Assembly (NCBI GenBank): GCA_900538305.1
Contig: UPXY01000001.1
Location: 1-64,000, forward strand
Direction of reading: 5' to 3'
Source: an uncultured Collinsella sp.
Lineage (GTDB): Bacteria; Actinomycetota; Coriobacteriia; Coriobacteriales; Coriobacteriaceae
Length of the DNA: 64,000 nt
Made by a program: the position numbers and the translations under genes. Of the stretch, positions 45,844-54,352 are shown one piece after another. Position 1 is the first letter of the stretch, and each line of letters starts with the position of its first letter. Below the pieces are notes generated by a model. That model searched no databases. It had not been told where the DNA came from and saw only the letters and a list, made by a program, of their open reading frames with translations.

Positions 45844-46530
45844 ATGCCCCTCACCGCCCTTGAGTTCGCCCGCATGCTCGACTGCACGCTCACGCATCCC
45901 ACCGCCACACTCGAAGAGGTTTACGCCCTCGTCGCGGCAGCAAAGAAATACCATATCCATACCGTCTTGGGACCGCGCTGCTTTAACGAGCTCATCGCAC
46001 AAGAAGTGCAGGGGACGGATACGCTCCCCTGCTCGGGCTGCAGCGCGACGCTCGGGCACGATCCAACCGAAGTGAAGGTGTTTCACGCAAAGCTCGCGGT
46101 GTCGCAGGGCATGTGCGAGATCGATATGGTCATGAACCTCTGCTATCTCAAATCGGGCATGTATGAGGACGTCGTACGCGATGTCCGCTCTGTGAAGGAA
46201 GCCGTTGGACAAGATGTACCGCTAAAGTGCATTATCGAGGCTCCGCTTCTCGACGATGGTGAAATCGCAACGGCGAGCAAGCTCGCCGTCGAAGGAGGGG
46301 TAGATTTCGTCAAAACGGCGAGCGGCCTGCGTGGAGCCACAACGGTTCACCACGTTGAGGTCATCAGGCAGGCCATCGGTTCGGCAGCGCGCATCAAAGC
46401 AGCTTCGGGCATCCGCGATGCCGAAACCGTCGAAGCCATGGTGGAGGCAGGTGTTGACCGTTTCGGCATAAGCCTTGCCCACGCACTGAATATCATCCGC
46501 GAACTCGAGGGTGACCCCAAAATCCGTTAG
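45844..46530 (+). CDS. deoC: deoxyribose-phosphate aldolase
   Basis: A 228-aa class I aldolase cleaving 2-deoxyribose-5-P to glyceraldehyde-3-P and acetaldehyde. The Schiff-base Lys is in DFVKTASG, the second Lys in RIKAASGIRD, and the Asp in IDMVMN. GGAGG lies 6 nt before the ATG at 45844. It stands alone, without deoB, deoA or a nucleoside transporter. Its upstream TCTAT repeats recall the PTS-operon operator. Confidence 0.93.
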   Translation: MPLTALEFARMLDCTLTHPTATLEEVYALVAAAKKYHIHTVLGPRCFNELIAQEVQGTDTLPCSGCSATLGHDPTEVKVFHAKLAVSQGMCEIDMVMNLCYLKSGMYEDVVRDVRSVKEAVGQDVPLKCIIEAPLLDDGEIATASKLAVEGGVDFVKTASGLRGATTVHHVEVIRQAIGSAARIKAASGIRDAETVEAMVEAGVDRFGISLAHALNIIRELEGDPKIR

Positions 46531-46535
46531 GGGTT

Positions 46536-47816
46536 CTACTCCCAGCTCCACTGGCCGTTCACGAACACGGGAACTTCGGTACCATCGGCTTGGATACCCG
46601 TGATGGTGAGGTCGTCCGTGCCGATCATGAAATCGACGTGGGTTGCCGAGGTGTTCACTCCGTGCTCGCGAAGCTCTTCGGCGCTCATCTCGTAACCGCC
46701 GTCATAACACTCGGGGAATCCTACTCCCAGCGCAAGGTGGCAGCTCGCATTTTCATCGTAGAGCGTATCGAAGAAGAGGGTCTCGCTTTCGCGAATGGGG
46801 GTGTTCTTCGAGATAAGGGCGACCTCGCCCAAGCGGCGCGCACCTTCATCGGTTTCGAGAATGCTCTTGAGCGTATCCTCACCCAAACGTGCGCCGTACT
46901 CCACGACCATGCCGTTCTCGAACTTCAGCCAGAAGTCCTCGACCTTATTCCCGTGGTGGATGAGCGGCAAAGCGGAATGCACCACGCCATCCGCGCGCAT
47001 ACGGTCGGGCGAGGTGAAAACCTCCTCCGTGGGGATGTTCGGGAAGAACGGGTGTCCCTCGGGCGTCTCGCATTTGCCGCCTGCCCAGATATGACGGTCG
47101 GTGAGGCCGACGGTGAAATCCGTTCCGTTCGCCGAGCAGTACTGCAGGGCGTCGAAATGGCGGTCGTTCAGGAAGCGCAGATTCTTCTCGAACGTCGCGT
47201 CGTGCAGCTCCCAATCGCTCTCGGGGTCGTCGCCGTCGGCACGCGCCACAGACAAGATCGCGCACCACAGGCGATAGACGGCGACCTCATCGGGCACATC
47301 GGGGAACACATGGCGTGCCCACGCGGCAACCGGCGCGCCCGCGATGCACCACGGGTTGACGTTGAAATCCAAGCCGCGGCGAAACACCGTGCACTGGCTG
47401 TTCTTCGCCTTCGAAGCGGCTGCGGGCTTCTTGGGGTCGATCCCTTTGAGCGCCTCCGGATCGGCTCCTTCCACAAAGATGAAGCACGCGCCTGCCTCGG
47501 CGAGCGAGTCGAGCTGCACGCGCTGCCATTCGGGCGTCTGCTCGAAGTACGCAAGCGCGACGTTCTCGTACGTGAGGCGCGTCACCGTATCGTCGTTCCA
47601 GATCACCGTGACGTGCCCGGCGCCCACCTCATAGGCGGCGCTCACGAGCAGACGCGCGAACAGGGCACACTCAACGGGTGCCATGAGCACGACTTCCTGC
47701 CCCGGCATGACATTCACACCCTTGCGGACGACGAGCTTCGCGTAGCGCTCGATCTTCGGTTCGAGCGCGGCCATGCCAGCGCGCGCGTCCTCGACAGTCA
47801 AAGCAGCCCTGATCAT
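46536..47816 (-). CDS. aminopeptidase, M29 family (PepS/AmpS-like)
   Basis: A 426-aa leucyl-type metallo-aminopeptidase. Conserved metal-site segments: NIPTEEVFTSPDR, the LPLIHHG strand, SETLFFDTLYDENASCHLALG and THVDFMIG. Cytoplasmic, trimming peptides. Convergent with deoC, with only five bases between stops. Confidence 0.92.
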   Translation of the reverse strand: MIRAALTVEDARAGMAALEPKIERYAKLVVRKGVNVMPGQEVVLMAPVECALFARLLVSAAYEVGAGHVTVIWNDDTVTRLTYENVALAYFEQTPEWQRVQLDSLAEAGACFIFVEGADPEALKGIDPKKPAAASKAKNSQCTVFRRGLDFNVNPWCIAGAPVAAWARHVFPDVPDEVAVYRLWCAILSVARADGDDPESDWELHDATFEKNLRFLNDRHFDALQYCSANGTDFTVGLTDRHIWAGGKCETPEGHPFFPNIPTEEVFTSPDRMRADGVVHSALPLIHHGNKVEDFWLKFENGMVVEYGARLGEDTLKSILETDEGARRLGEVALISKNTPIRESETLFFDTLYDENASCHLALGVGFPECYDGGYEMSAEELREHGVNTSATHVDFMIGTDDLTITGIQADGTEVPVFVNGQWSWE

Positions 47817-47843
47817 CTATCTTCCTTTGCTCGTGTAAACGAT

Positions 47844-47923
47844 GGGTTGGTTGGGGACGCGCTTCGTTCTACCCATTCCCATACTCGGGAATGGGTCAGA
47901 CGGAACACGTCCCCAACCAACCC
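47844..47923 (-). repeat. 80-nt nested palindrome of the GGTTGG family
   Basis: Perfect 16-bp outer arms (GGGTTGGTTGGGGACG and complement) and 10-bp inner arms (ACCCATTCCC / GGGAATGGGT). It begins 9 nt after the stop of the membrane-protein gene on the minus strand and just before the M29 gene start. Likely acts as a terminator or mRNA 3' end. Related hairpins are at 31066 and 54302. Confidence 0.75.
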
Positions 47924-47931
47924 AATTCTAC

Positions 47932-48609
47932 CTAGCGGCGCGAGCGGTGATTCTTCTTAGGGCCGCGCTTCACCACGGGCTCCTCGGAAGCGGTCGCGGC
48001 AGCGTCTGCCGCAGCTTCCTTCTTGGATGCCTTGCCCTTCTTCGCATCCAGGCGCTCGAACTCCTCTTCAAGAACCTCGAGCACCTTGCGATCTGTCATG
48101 CCGGCGACCTGCGCCTTGTAGAAGTTACGCAGCGGACGGATCTTCACGAGGTCGTAGATGAAACCGCCGATCACGAACGCGTAGGCGATACCCAGCCCGA
48201 CGAGCTGCGCCACGCCGAGCGCGTTCGCATCCATGAACGAGTTGAAGATGCCGGCCAGCATGAGCCACACCACGATGACGCCCACAATACCGACGCCTTC
48301 GAACGCCCAGAAGATGCGACGCTTGGAGCGGTACTCCTCGTCGCCCTTCATGAGGATGTTCGCAGCGGAGTACATGCGGTCCTCTTTGGCGCGAAGTTCC
48401 TGCTTGCGCGCCTTCTTCTCGGCCTTCGAAAGACCCTCGAGCGACTCTCCCTGCTCGTACTCCTTGCGACGAGCCTTCGCGCTCGAAGACACCACGCGCA
48501 CCGAAGACGCGGCGGCGCGGGCGGGCTTGGCGGATGCGGCGGACTTGCGTGCGGCACCCGCGTAATCACGCTCTTGGGTGCGCTTGTTGGTAGCGCTCCG
48601 TGTACTCAC
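47932..48609 (-). CDS. hypothetical membrane protein with charged termini
   Basis: A 225-aa protein. An Ala/Ser/Arg/Lys-rich N-terminus (1-95, KAEKKARKQELRAKEDR), two hydrophobic segments (about 105-122 and 132-155), then a Lys/Glu/Ala-rich tail ending KRGPKKNHRSRR. Both ends should be cytoplasmic. It abuts purC (purC stop at 48610, one base apart), so they are co-transcribed. No family recognised; the basic tails might bind nucleic acid or ribosomes. Confidence 0.75.
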   Translation of the reverse strand: MSTRSATNKRTQERDYAGAARKSAASAKPARAAASSVRVVSSSAKARRKEYEQGESLEGLSKAEKKARKQELRAKEDRMYSAANILMKGDEEYRSKRRIFWAFEGVGIVGVIVVWLMLAGIFNSFMDANALGVAQLVGLGIAYAFVIGGFIYDLVKIRPLRNFYKAQVAGMTDRKVLEVLEEEFERLDAKKGKASKKEAAADAAATASEEPVVKRGPKKNHRSRR

Positions 48610-49497
48610 TTACTCGTTTCCCTTCATGCTTTCAAATTCCGTACCGGTGATGATCTGGTACGCCTCGCGGTAGCGTGCGGACGTGCCCTCAACGACATCG
48701 GCGGGCAGATGCGGCGCGTCGCCCGTCATATCCCAGTTGGCGGTAAGCCAGTTGCGGACGAACTGCTTGTCGTAGCTGGGCTGAACCTTGCCCTCCTCAT
48801 AGCTCGACGCCGGCCAGAAGCGGCTCGAGTCGGGCGTGAGGCACTCGTCGATGAGCGTCACCTTGCCGTCGATAATGCCGAACTCGAACTTCGTATCGGC
48901 GATGATGATGCCACGCGTAGCAGCGTACTCGGCGGCTGCGGTGTAGATCTTGAGCGAGTAGTCGCGGATCTGCTCGGCCACGTCGGCACCGACGATCTCT
49001 ACGCAGCGATCGAACGAGATGTTCTCATCGTGGTCGCCGATCGCAGCCTTTGTGGAAGGGGTGAAGAGAGGCTCGGGCAGCTTGGAGGCTTCGGTGAGCC
49101 CGGCAGGCAGGTGAATGCCGCACACGGTGCCGTCCGCGTCGTAGGTCTTCTTGCCGCTGCCGGTGAGGTACCCGCGCACGATGCACTCGACCGGGATGGT
49201 CTCGGCGCGGCGCACAAGCATGGCACGACCCGAGAGATAGCTCTTGTACTCGGCGAATTCCTCGGGGAAGTCGGCGACGTCGATGGAGACGAGGTGGTTC
49301 GGCACGAGGTCGGCGAACTTATCGAACCAGAACGCCGAGATGCGGTTGAGCACCTCGCCCTTGAAGGGAATCTCGTCCGGCAGGATGTAATCGAAAGCCG
49401 AGATGCGATCGGTCGCTACCATGAGCAGGTTCTCGCCCGCCTGGTAAATATCGCGAACCTTGCCGTGGGAATCCGGACGGCGCTCCATGTTTGCCAC
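48610..49497 (-). CDS. purC: phosphoribosylaminoimidazole-succinocarboxamide synthase
   Basis: A 295-aa SAICAR synthetase joining aspartate to CAIR in purine synthesis. HGKVRDIY, DRISAFDYILPDEIP, VRGYLTGSG, IADTKFEFG and LIDECLTPDSSRFWP are family motifs; the length suits the yeast-like long form. The GTG at 49497 lies 10 nt after GAGGAG. purB and purE are elsewhere in the window, so the pathway is dispersed. Confidence 0.96.
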   Translation of the reverse strand: MANMERRPDSHGKVRDIYQAGENLLMVATDRISAFDYILPDEIPFKGEVLNRISAFWFDKFADLVPNHLVSIDVADFPEEFAEYKSYLSGRAMLVRRAETIPVECIVRGYLTGSGKKTYDADGTVCGIHLPAGLTEASKLPEPLFTPSTKAAIGDHDENISFDRCVEIVGADVAEQIRDYSLKIYTAAAEYAATRGIIIADTKFEFGIIDGKVTLIDECLTPDSSRFWPASSYEEGKVQPSYDKQFVRNWLTANWDMTGDAPHLPADVVEGTSARYREAYQIITGTEFESMKGNE

Positions 49498-49583
49498 GTG
49501 GAATCAACTCCTCTGATGTGCCGGGTCATACCTGGTACAAACCAGCCAGGCTGGATTGTATCATTCCGCTGAACCGCGTTATC

Positions 49584-51122
49584 CTAGCCCTCCATTGTAG
49601 AGGAAGCGGGCTCTGGCGTGTGCTCGCGCGGCAGATGAATCGTAAACGTCGTACCTTTTTCAAGTTCGGATTCAACGGAGATGTAGCCATGATGCCGCTC
49701 GACGATCTGCTGAGTCACCGAAAGCCCTACGCCGAGACCACCGGCCTCGCGCGCGCGGCTCGCATCGGCACGCCAGAAGCGGCCGAAGATTCGCGACAGA
49801 TCCTCCTTGGCGATACCGATGCCGGTATCCGAAACGATGATCTGCACGTTCTTTCGATCGGCCTTCACCGAGACGACGACCCACCCGCCCTCGGGCGTGT
49901 AGCGCATCGCGTTGCTCATGAGGTTCACGACCGCCTGCGTGATCATGTCGGCGTCTACCTCGATGACCGCGGAGCGTCCCTGCGTGTCGTCCGAGAAGCG
50001 CAGGCGCAGGTCGCGGTTTACGAACAGCTGCTGCTGGCCGTCGACGATGCGCTGCACGAAGGGGACGAGATCCACGCGCTCGAACTTGAGCGGCGTGGTG
50101 CGGTTCTCCATGCGTGAAAGATCGAGCATCTGCTGGACCAGGCGGGAGAGGCGACGCGTTTCCGAAGCGACCGTCTCCAGGTGCTCGTCGTCGCAGGGGA
50201 GAACGCCGTCCTGCATGGCCTCCACAGTCGCGAGCATCGCCATGAGCGGCGTGCGAAGCTCGTGCGCGACGTCGGAAGTGATGCGGCGCTCGTGCTTCAG
50301 ATCCTTCTCGAGCGAGGTCGCCATCTCGTCGAATGTCTCGCCCAACCGGTCTATCTCGTCGTCTCCGCGCAACCCCGTGCGCGCGGAAAGATCGCCGTCG
50401 CGGATCTGCTTGGCGGTGCCGGTGATGCGGCGCAAGGGGTTCGTGAGCATGCGCGAGACGAAGATGCCGATGATGACCGCGATGATCACCGCCGCGATCG
50501 AGGCGATGAACATGGCGTTGAAGGTGCGATCGCGAAACGCGGTGTCGGCTTTGCCAAGCAGCGCGTCTGACCCGAACACCCACAGGCGCACCTGGCCTAC
50601 GACCGTACCGTTCTCCAAGGTGATGTCGCGCGTCACGGAAGACGAGGCGTCCGTGGGCGCACTCGAGGTGAGACCGTGCGTCTCGCGCGGGGCGCTTCCC
50701 GTAGGTCCCACCACCGCCGCCGCCGGCCACGAGTCGTCATAGACGATCGTCCCACTCGCGTCGACCACCTGCAGGCCGATATCTTCGGAAACGATGCTCG
50801 AATCGGCGATCTCCGAGAGCAGCGACGTGCTCCACTTCCCGCTCGATTCGTACGCAGCGGCGAGGCGTGCCGCCGTAGCCTCGGCGATATCGGTCATGTT
50901 CGTACGCGTGTAGTCCATGAACACGCCGCTCCACACCACAGCGACCACGCCCACGAGTACGAGCACGGTCATGATGGAGGTGAGCGCAAACGAAGCGGCC
51001 ATGCGCGTGGCATAGCTCATCCCGGAGCGTGTATCGGAACGAGGCGTATTCCAGCTTGCGCGGGAACTCGCCTCGTCGGATTGCTTATGCTTTGTACCGA
51101 TCTCGACGCGGGCTGGCAGCAT
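49584..51122 (-). CDS. two-component sensor histidine kinase
   Basis: A 512-aa kinase: TM1 (about 43-66), extracellular sensor (about 70-205), TM2 (about 207-228), HAMP, HisKA with the phospho-His in DVAHELRTPL, and HATPase with N box (NLMSNAMRY), DTGIGI and GGLGVGLS. The extracellular part has an Ala/Ser/Thr-rich stretch and no sensor family I recognise. It starts 11 nt after the response regulator stop. The start is uncertain: the first ATG lacks a clear ribosome site, and an internal ATG at 51020 would remove 34 hydrophilic residues. Confidence 0.93.
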   Translation of the reverse strand: MLPARVEIGTKHKQSDEASSRASWNTPRSDTRSGMSYATRMAASFALTSIMTVLVLVGVVAVVWSGVFMDYTRTNMTDIAEATAARLAAAYESSGKWSTSLLSEIADSSIVSEDIGLQVVDASGTIVYDDSWPAAAVVGPTGSAPRETHGLTSSAPTDASSSVTRDITLENGTVVGQVRLWVFGSDALLGKADTAFRDRTFNAMFIASIAAVIIAVIIGIFVSRMLTNPLRRITGTAKQIRDGDLSARTGLRGDDEIDRLGETFDEMATSLEKDLKHERRITSDVAHELRTPLMAMLATVEAMQDGVLPCDDEHLETVASETRRLSRLVQQMLDLSRMENRTTPLKFERVDLVPFVQRIVDGQQQLFVNRDLRLRFSDDTQGRSAVIEVDADMITQAVVNLMSNAMRYTPEGGWVVVSVKADRKNVQIIVSDTGIGIAKEDLSRIFGRFWRADASRAREAGGLGVGLSVTQQIVERHHGYISVESELEKGTTFTIHLPREHTPEPASSTMEG

Positions 51123-51133
51123 GGGGGATCGCG

Positions 51134-51865
51134 CTACTTCGCGTCTTGTGCGCTATCCTCTGCAGACTTCGCCGGCGCCTCGAAGCGATAGCCCACGCCG
51201 TGCACGGTGAAGAGCCACTTGGGATGCTTGGGGTCGTCTCCGAGCTTCGCGCGGAGGTTCTTTACATGGGAGTCGATCGTACGCTCGTAGCCTTCGAAAT
51301 CGTAGCCGAGCACCTTCTCGACGAGCTCCATGCGGTTGTACACGCGACCAGGATGGCGTGCGAGCGTGGTGAGGAGCTTGAATTCGGAAGCCGTGAGGTC
51401 GACTTCCTTGCCCTCAACCAGAATCTTATGACCCGAGATGTCGATGACCAGGTCGCCGAAGTCGAGCACCTCGATCTGAGGCTCGTCGGCGAGGTGCGTG
51501 CGGCGGAAGAGGGCGCGCACGCGAGCAACAAGCTCGCGGGGGCTGAACGGCTTGATGAGATAGTCGTCTGCACCGAGCTCGAGACCGATGATGCGATCCT
51601 CGACCTCGCCCTTCGCCGTGAGCATGATGATCGGCACATCGGAAGTGTCACGAATCGCACGGCATACGCGCTCGCCCGAGAGCTTGGGAAGCATGAGGTC
51701 GAGCACGATGAGATCGAACTGGTGCTTCTCGAACTCCTCGACCGCGGACTGGCCGTCGCCGACGCCCACAACCCAATAGCCCTCGCGCTCGAGATACGCT
51801 GCGACGGCGTCGCGAATAGCCTTCTCGTCCTCGACGAGCAGAATCCTTCTTGCATCCGAAGCCAT
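51134..51865 (-). CDS. two-component response regulator, OmpR/PhoB family
   Basis: A 243-aa regulator: receiver domain with acidic pair VEDE, phospho-acceptor Asp in LIVLDLMLP (about 56) and MLTAKG, then a winged-helix DNA-binding domain (LTASEFKLLTTLARHPGRVYNRMELVEKVLG). AGGAGG precedes the ATG. Pairs with the kinase downstream. Regulon unknown. Confidence 0.96.
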   Translation of the reverse strand: MASDARRILLVEDEKAIRDAVAAYLEREGYWVVGVGDGQSAVEEFEKHQFDLIVLDLMLPKLSGERVCRAIRDTSDVPIIMLTAKGEVEDRIIGLELGADDYLIKPFSPRELVARVRALFRRTHLADEPQIEVLDFGDLVIDISGHKILVEGKEVDLTASEFKLLTTLARHPGRVYNRMELVEKVLGYDFEGYERTIDSHVKNLRAKLGDDPKHPKWLFTVHGVGYRFEAPAKSAEDSAQDAK

Positions 51866-52024
51866 GAGCAGGCCTCCTTCTCACTCTTCATCGAACCATC
51901 ACATTGTAGCGTATATGGAGCTACAATGTGCGTAGACGACGCCCGTTGGCGGGCTTTAGTCGGTCGCCGGTGGCACCTTGCGCTTATTATCTCCATGTCG
52001 CGCACATTCTTTCCGGAGGACGCC

Positions 52025-52618
52025 ATGCCATATTTTATCCGCACTGCGACGCTTGCCGATGCCCCTGCGGTCCTGGCGGTCTACGCACCCTTTGTCGAGC
52101 ACACGGACGTGAGCTTCGAGATTTCCGTACCAAGCGTTGCGGAATATGAGGCGCGCATTCGGCAGAAACTCGAGCATTCGACCTTTCTCGTCGTGGTGGA
52201 CGAGGCATCCTCACGGGTAGTCGGCTTCGCCTACAACGGTTCGTTTAGAGAGCGCCCCGCATATGATTGGGCATCCGAGATCTCGATCTACGTTGCGCCC
52301 GAGCACCAAGCCCGGGGTCTCGGATCGGTGCTGCTCGACGCGCTCGAAGAGCTCATGCGCGCTCAGGGCGTCATCATGAGCGAAGCGTGCATCACATCGA
52401 CCAACGAGGGATCCGTGGCGTTTCACGCGAAACATGGCTATGCGGTGTGCGGCGAGCACCACGCTTGTGGATATAAGCTGGGCCGCTGGCTCGACGTGAC
52501 GTGGATGGAGAAGCAACTGGCCGAACTCCCCGCCTGCCCCGCGCCGCGCCGTCCTGCGAGTGCGGCGGAGACGGAGCGCATCCTTGCCGCGGCAAACGCC
52601 CGCCTGCACGAGAAGTGA
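52025..52618 (+). CDS. GNAT-family N-acetyltransferase (phosphinothricin acetyltransferase-like)
   Basis: A 197-aa GNAT. FIRTATLADAPAVLAVYAPFVEHTDVSFE at the N-terminus is typical of the Pat/Bar-like group, motif A reads YVAPEHQARGLGSVLL (acetyl-CoA loop), and AFHAKHGYAVCGEHHACGYKLGRWLDVTWM is the conserved end. CCGGAGGA before the ATG at 52025 sets the start; the frame runs far upstream but antisense to the two-component genes. Substrate unknown. Confidence 0.9.
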   Translation: MPYFIRTATLADAPAVLAVYAPFVEHTDVSFEISVPSVAEYEARIRQKLEHSTFLVVVDEASSRVVGFAYNGSFRERPAYDWASEISIYVAPEHQARGLGSVLLDALEELMRAQGVIMSEACITSTNEGSVAFHAKHGYAVCGEHHACGYKLGRWLDVTWMEKQLAELPACPAPRRPASAAETERILAAANARLHEK

Positions 52619-52738
52619 TACTTGGCGGGGGCATCGAAGCCAACCGGGCAGCGCATCCGTATCTGTAATAGATGAGGCTGCACACCGTACCCCTCAGCAT
52701 CAAACGCGCCCGTTCATCAGATTGCGCGCCGCGACTGC

Positions 52739-53947
52739 TTACAACTGGAACACGCGCGCCTGCACACCCTCGGGAACGCCGGAGGCGCTGCGCACCGTAG
52801 CGAAGGTGAGCACCCGGCTCGAAAGACCCTCGGTAGCTGGGAAGTCGCCGTATTGGATCGAACGATCGGGCGAATAGAGGGCGCCGTAGGTCTGCGCTTC
52901 GGTATCGATGATGAGGTGCGACGACTGCGACTTGACGAGATACGTGCTGCCGTTTCCCGTGATCTGCGATAGTGGCTCGCGGCGCACATAGATGAACGGT
53001 CCGCCCGCGACACCGAAGTACGAGCCCATGTTGCCGAGGTTGCCCGCGCCGTCGTAGGATGCCTCGACCGAAAACGCGAACGTCCCGTTGAGGTACTCCG
53101 CATCGAGCGGGGAGACGCGACTCGGCATCACGAGCTGATCCACCTGGTCGAATTCCTCCGTGGTAAGGTCGAGCGCCGTGAGACCGTAGTACACGCCCTC
53201 GTCCTCATGGACGCGGGGGGTGATGGTAAGCAGGTTTTCCGAGACACGCGGCGTCGTCGCGAACCTACCGTGCGACTCCCAAATGTCTATGCCCTCATCG
53301 GAGCCGAGCGTCCAGATGTAGCAATGTGAAGACTCGCCGGACTTCGAGCCCGTCGCAAGCGGCATCTTCTGCCAGATGACGCTGTTTTGCCACGCTGTGA
53401 TGCGCGGCGGCTCCCAATCGGCGTCACCTTCGTCGAGCTTCACCGGCGAGCCCGTGAGCGTGCCGTTCGAAAGTCCCTGACCGAAGAGCACCCAGGAGCG
53501 GTCTATGTAGTTGATCTCGATCCACGCCATCACCGTATCCGAGCATCGAACATCGAAATACGTGTACGTCGTGCCCTGCGTTGGCTCCTCTTTCACAGTG
53601 GAGAGGTTTCCGCTTGCAAGGCTCAACACGCCGAGTGTATTGATGTGCGACACGGACTCCGGCGTGAGCATCGCTGCCGCCCAGGTGCAGCCGCCGCCGT
53701 GGAAGAGCACCGTGCCGAGGGGAAGCAGCCAGGCCTCGCTCGAGGCAAGCGTGCTATCCGTGTACTCGTAATCGCCGTCGAGCACGTTGACCATGAGCGA
53801 GCTGTCGGTCACCACCTGCGGCTCTCCGGTAGAGGGGCGGTTGTCCGAAGAGCACGAGGTGAGTGAAATCGCCGCCATGCCGGCTCCTGCCGCAGCGATG
53901 GACCCGATCGTGAACGAGCGGCGCGAGATGTTGCGATCGAAGATCAT
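52739..53947 (-). CDS. hypothetical Tat-exported lipoprotein
   Basis: A 402-aa protein. The twin-arginine motif ISRRSFTIGS (about 7-16) is followed by an Ala/Gly core and a Cys in LTSCSS that can serve as a lipobox, so it is probably an extracellular lipoprotein. The mature part is rich in Thr, Ser, Trp and Tyr with repeated short beta-type segments (WLLPLGTVLFHGGG, MAWIEINYIDRSWVLFG), as in a beta-propeller, but I recognise no family. It starts 3 nt after the TSCPD gene stop, so the two are co-transcribed. Confidence 0.75.
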   Translation of the reverse strand: MIFDRNISRRSFTIGSIAAAGAGMAAISLTSCSSDNRPSTGEPQVVTDSSLMVNVLDGDYEYTDSTLASSEAWLLPLGTVLFHGGGCTWAAAMLTPESVSHINTLGVLSLASGNLSTVKEEPTQGTTYTYFDVRCSDTVMAWIEINYIDRSWVLFGQGLSNGTLTGSPVKLDEGDADWEPPRITAWQNSVIWQKMPLATGSKSGESSHCYIWTLGSDEGIDIWESHGRFATTPRVSENLLTITPRVHEDEGVYYGLTALDLTTEEFDQVDQLVMPSRVSPLDAEYLNGTFAFSVEASYDGAGNLGNMGSYFGVAGGPFIYVRREPLSQITGNGSTYLVKSQSSHLIIDTEAQTYGALYSPDRSIQYGDFPATEGLSSRVLTFATVRSASGVPEGVQARVFQL

Positions 53948-53950
53948 GCG

Positions 53951-54217
53951 CTATGCCTTCGCCTGCTCCTGCGCCGCATCGAGGGCGCAGCACAGCTGGT
54001 CGGCGCAGGACGTCTTACGCGGGCCGCAGGTGTTGCCGCGCAGAATCTGCGTGACCTCGCTCACAGGATGCCCGGCGACGAGCTTGCTCACCGCTTTGAG
54101 GTTACCGTTGCAGCCACCGGTGAACGCGACGCTCTCGATGATCTCGCCGGTGTCGTCGAGTTCGACATGGATGTTCTTCGAGCACACGCCGCGCGGTGTA
54201 AAGTCGATTGAAACCAT
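53951..54217 (-). CDS. TSCPD-domain protein (TIGR03905-like)
   Basis: An 88-aa protein made entirely of a TSCPD domain, the Cys-rich unit at the C-terminus of B12-dependent ribonucleotide reductases. Seen: GVCSKNIHVEL, AFTGGCNGNLKAVSKLV and the CGPRKTSCADQL signature, with seven Cys in all. Free-standing members have no firm role; metal binding is likely. AAAGGA precedes the ATG. A hairpin occupies the leader just upstream. Confidence 0.85.
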   Translation of the reverse strand: MVSIDFTPRGVCSKNIHVELDDTGEIIESVAFTGGCNGNLKAVSKLVAGHPVSEVTQILRGNTCGPRKTSCADQLCCALDAAQEQAKA

Positions 54218-54237
54218 GGAAATCCTTTCCGCCTTGC

Positions 54238-54286
54238 AAACCCGGGTTGAACATGACCCCTTCGATGACTCATTCAAGCCGGGTTT
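54238..54286 (-). promoter_or_regulatory. leader hairpin before the TSCPD gene
   Basis: AAACCCGGCTTGAA / TTCAACCCGGGTTT, 13 of 14 pairs, 21-nt loop, ending about 20 nt before the start codon. An additional nearby copy of CCCGTTGAA could compete for pairing. No T tract follows, so it is not an obvious terminator. Confidence 0.45.
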
Positions 54287-54301
54287 CAACGGGTCGTCTT
54301 G

Positions 54302-54342
54302 AGATGGGTTGGCTGGGAGCGCATTCGTTCCAACCAACCCAT
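54302..54342 (-). terminator. GGTTGG-type hairpin after purB
   Basis: GATGGGTTGG / CCAACCCATC (10 bp) plus three further pairs after one mismatch. Begins 10 nt after the purB stop. No T tract. Confidence 0.65.
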
Positions 54343-54352
54343 CGGTAATCGT

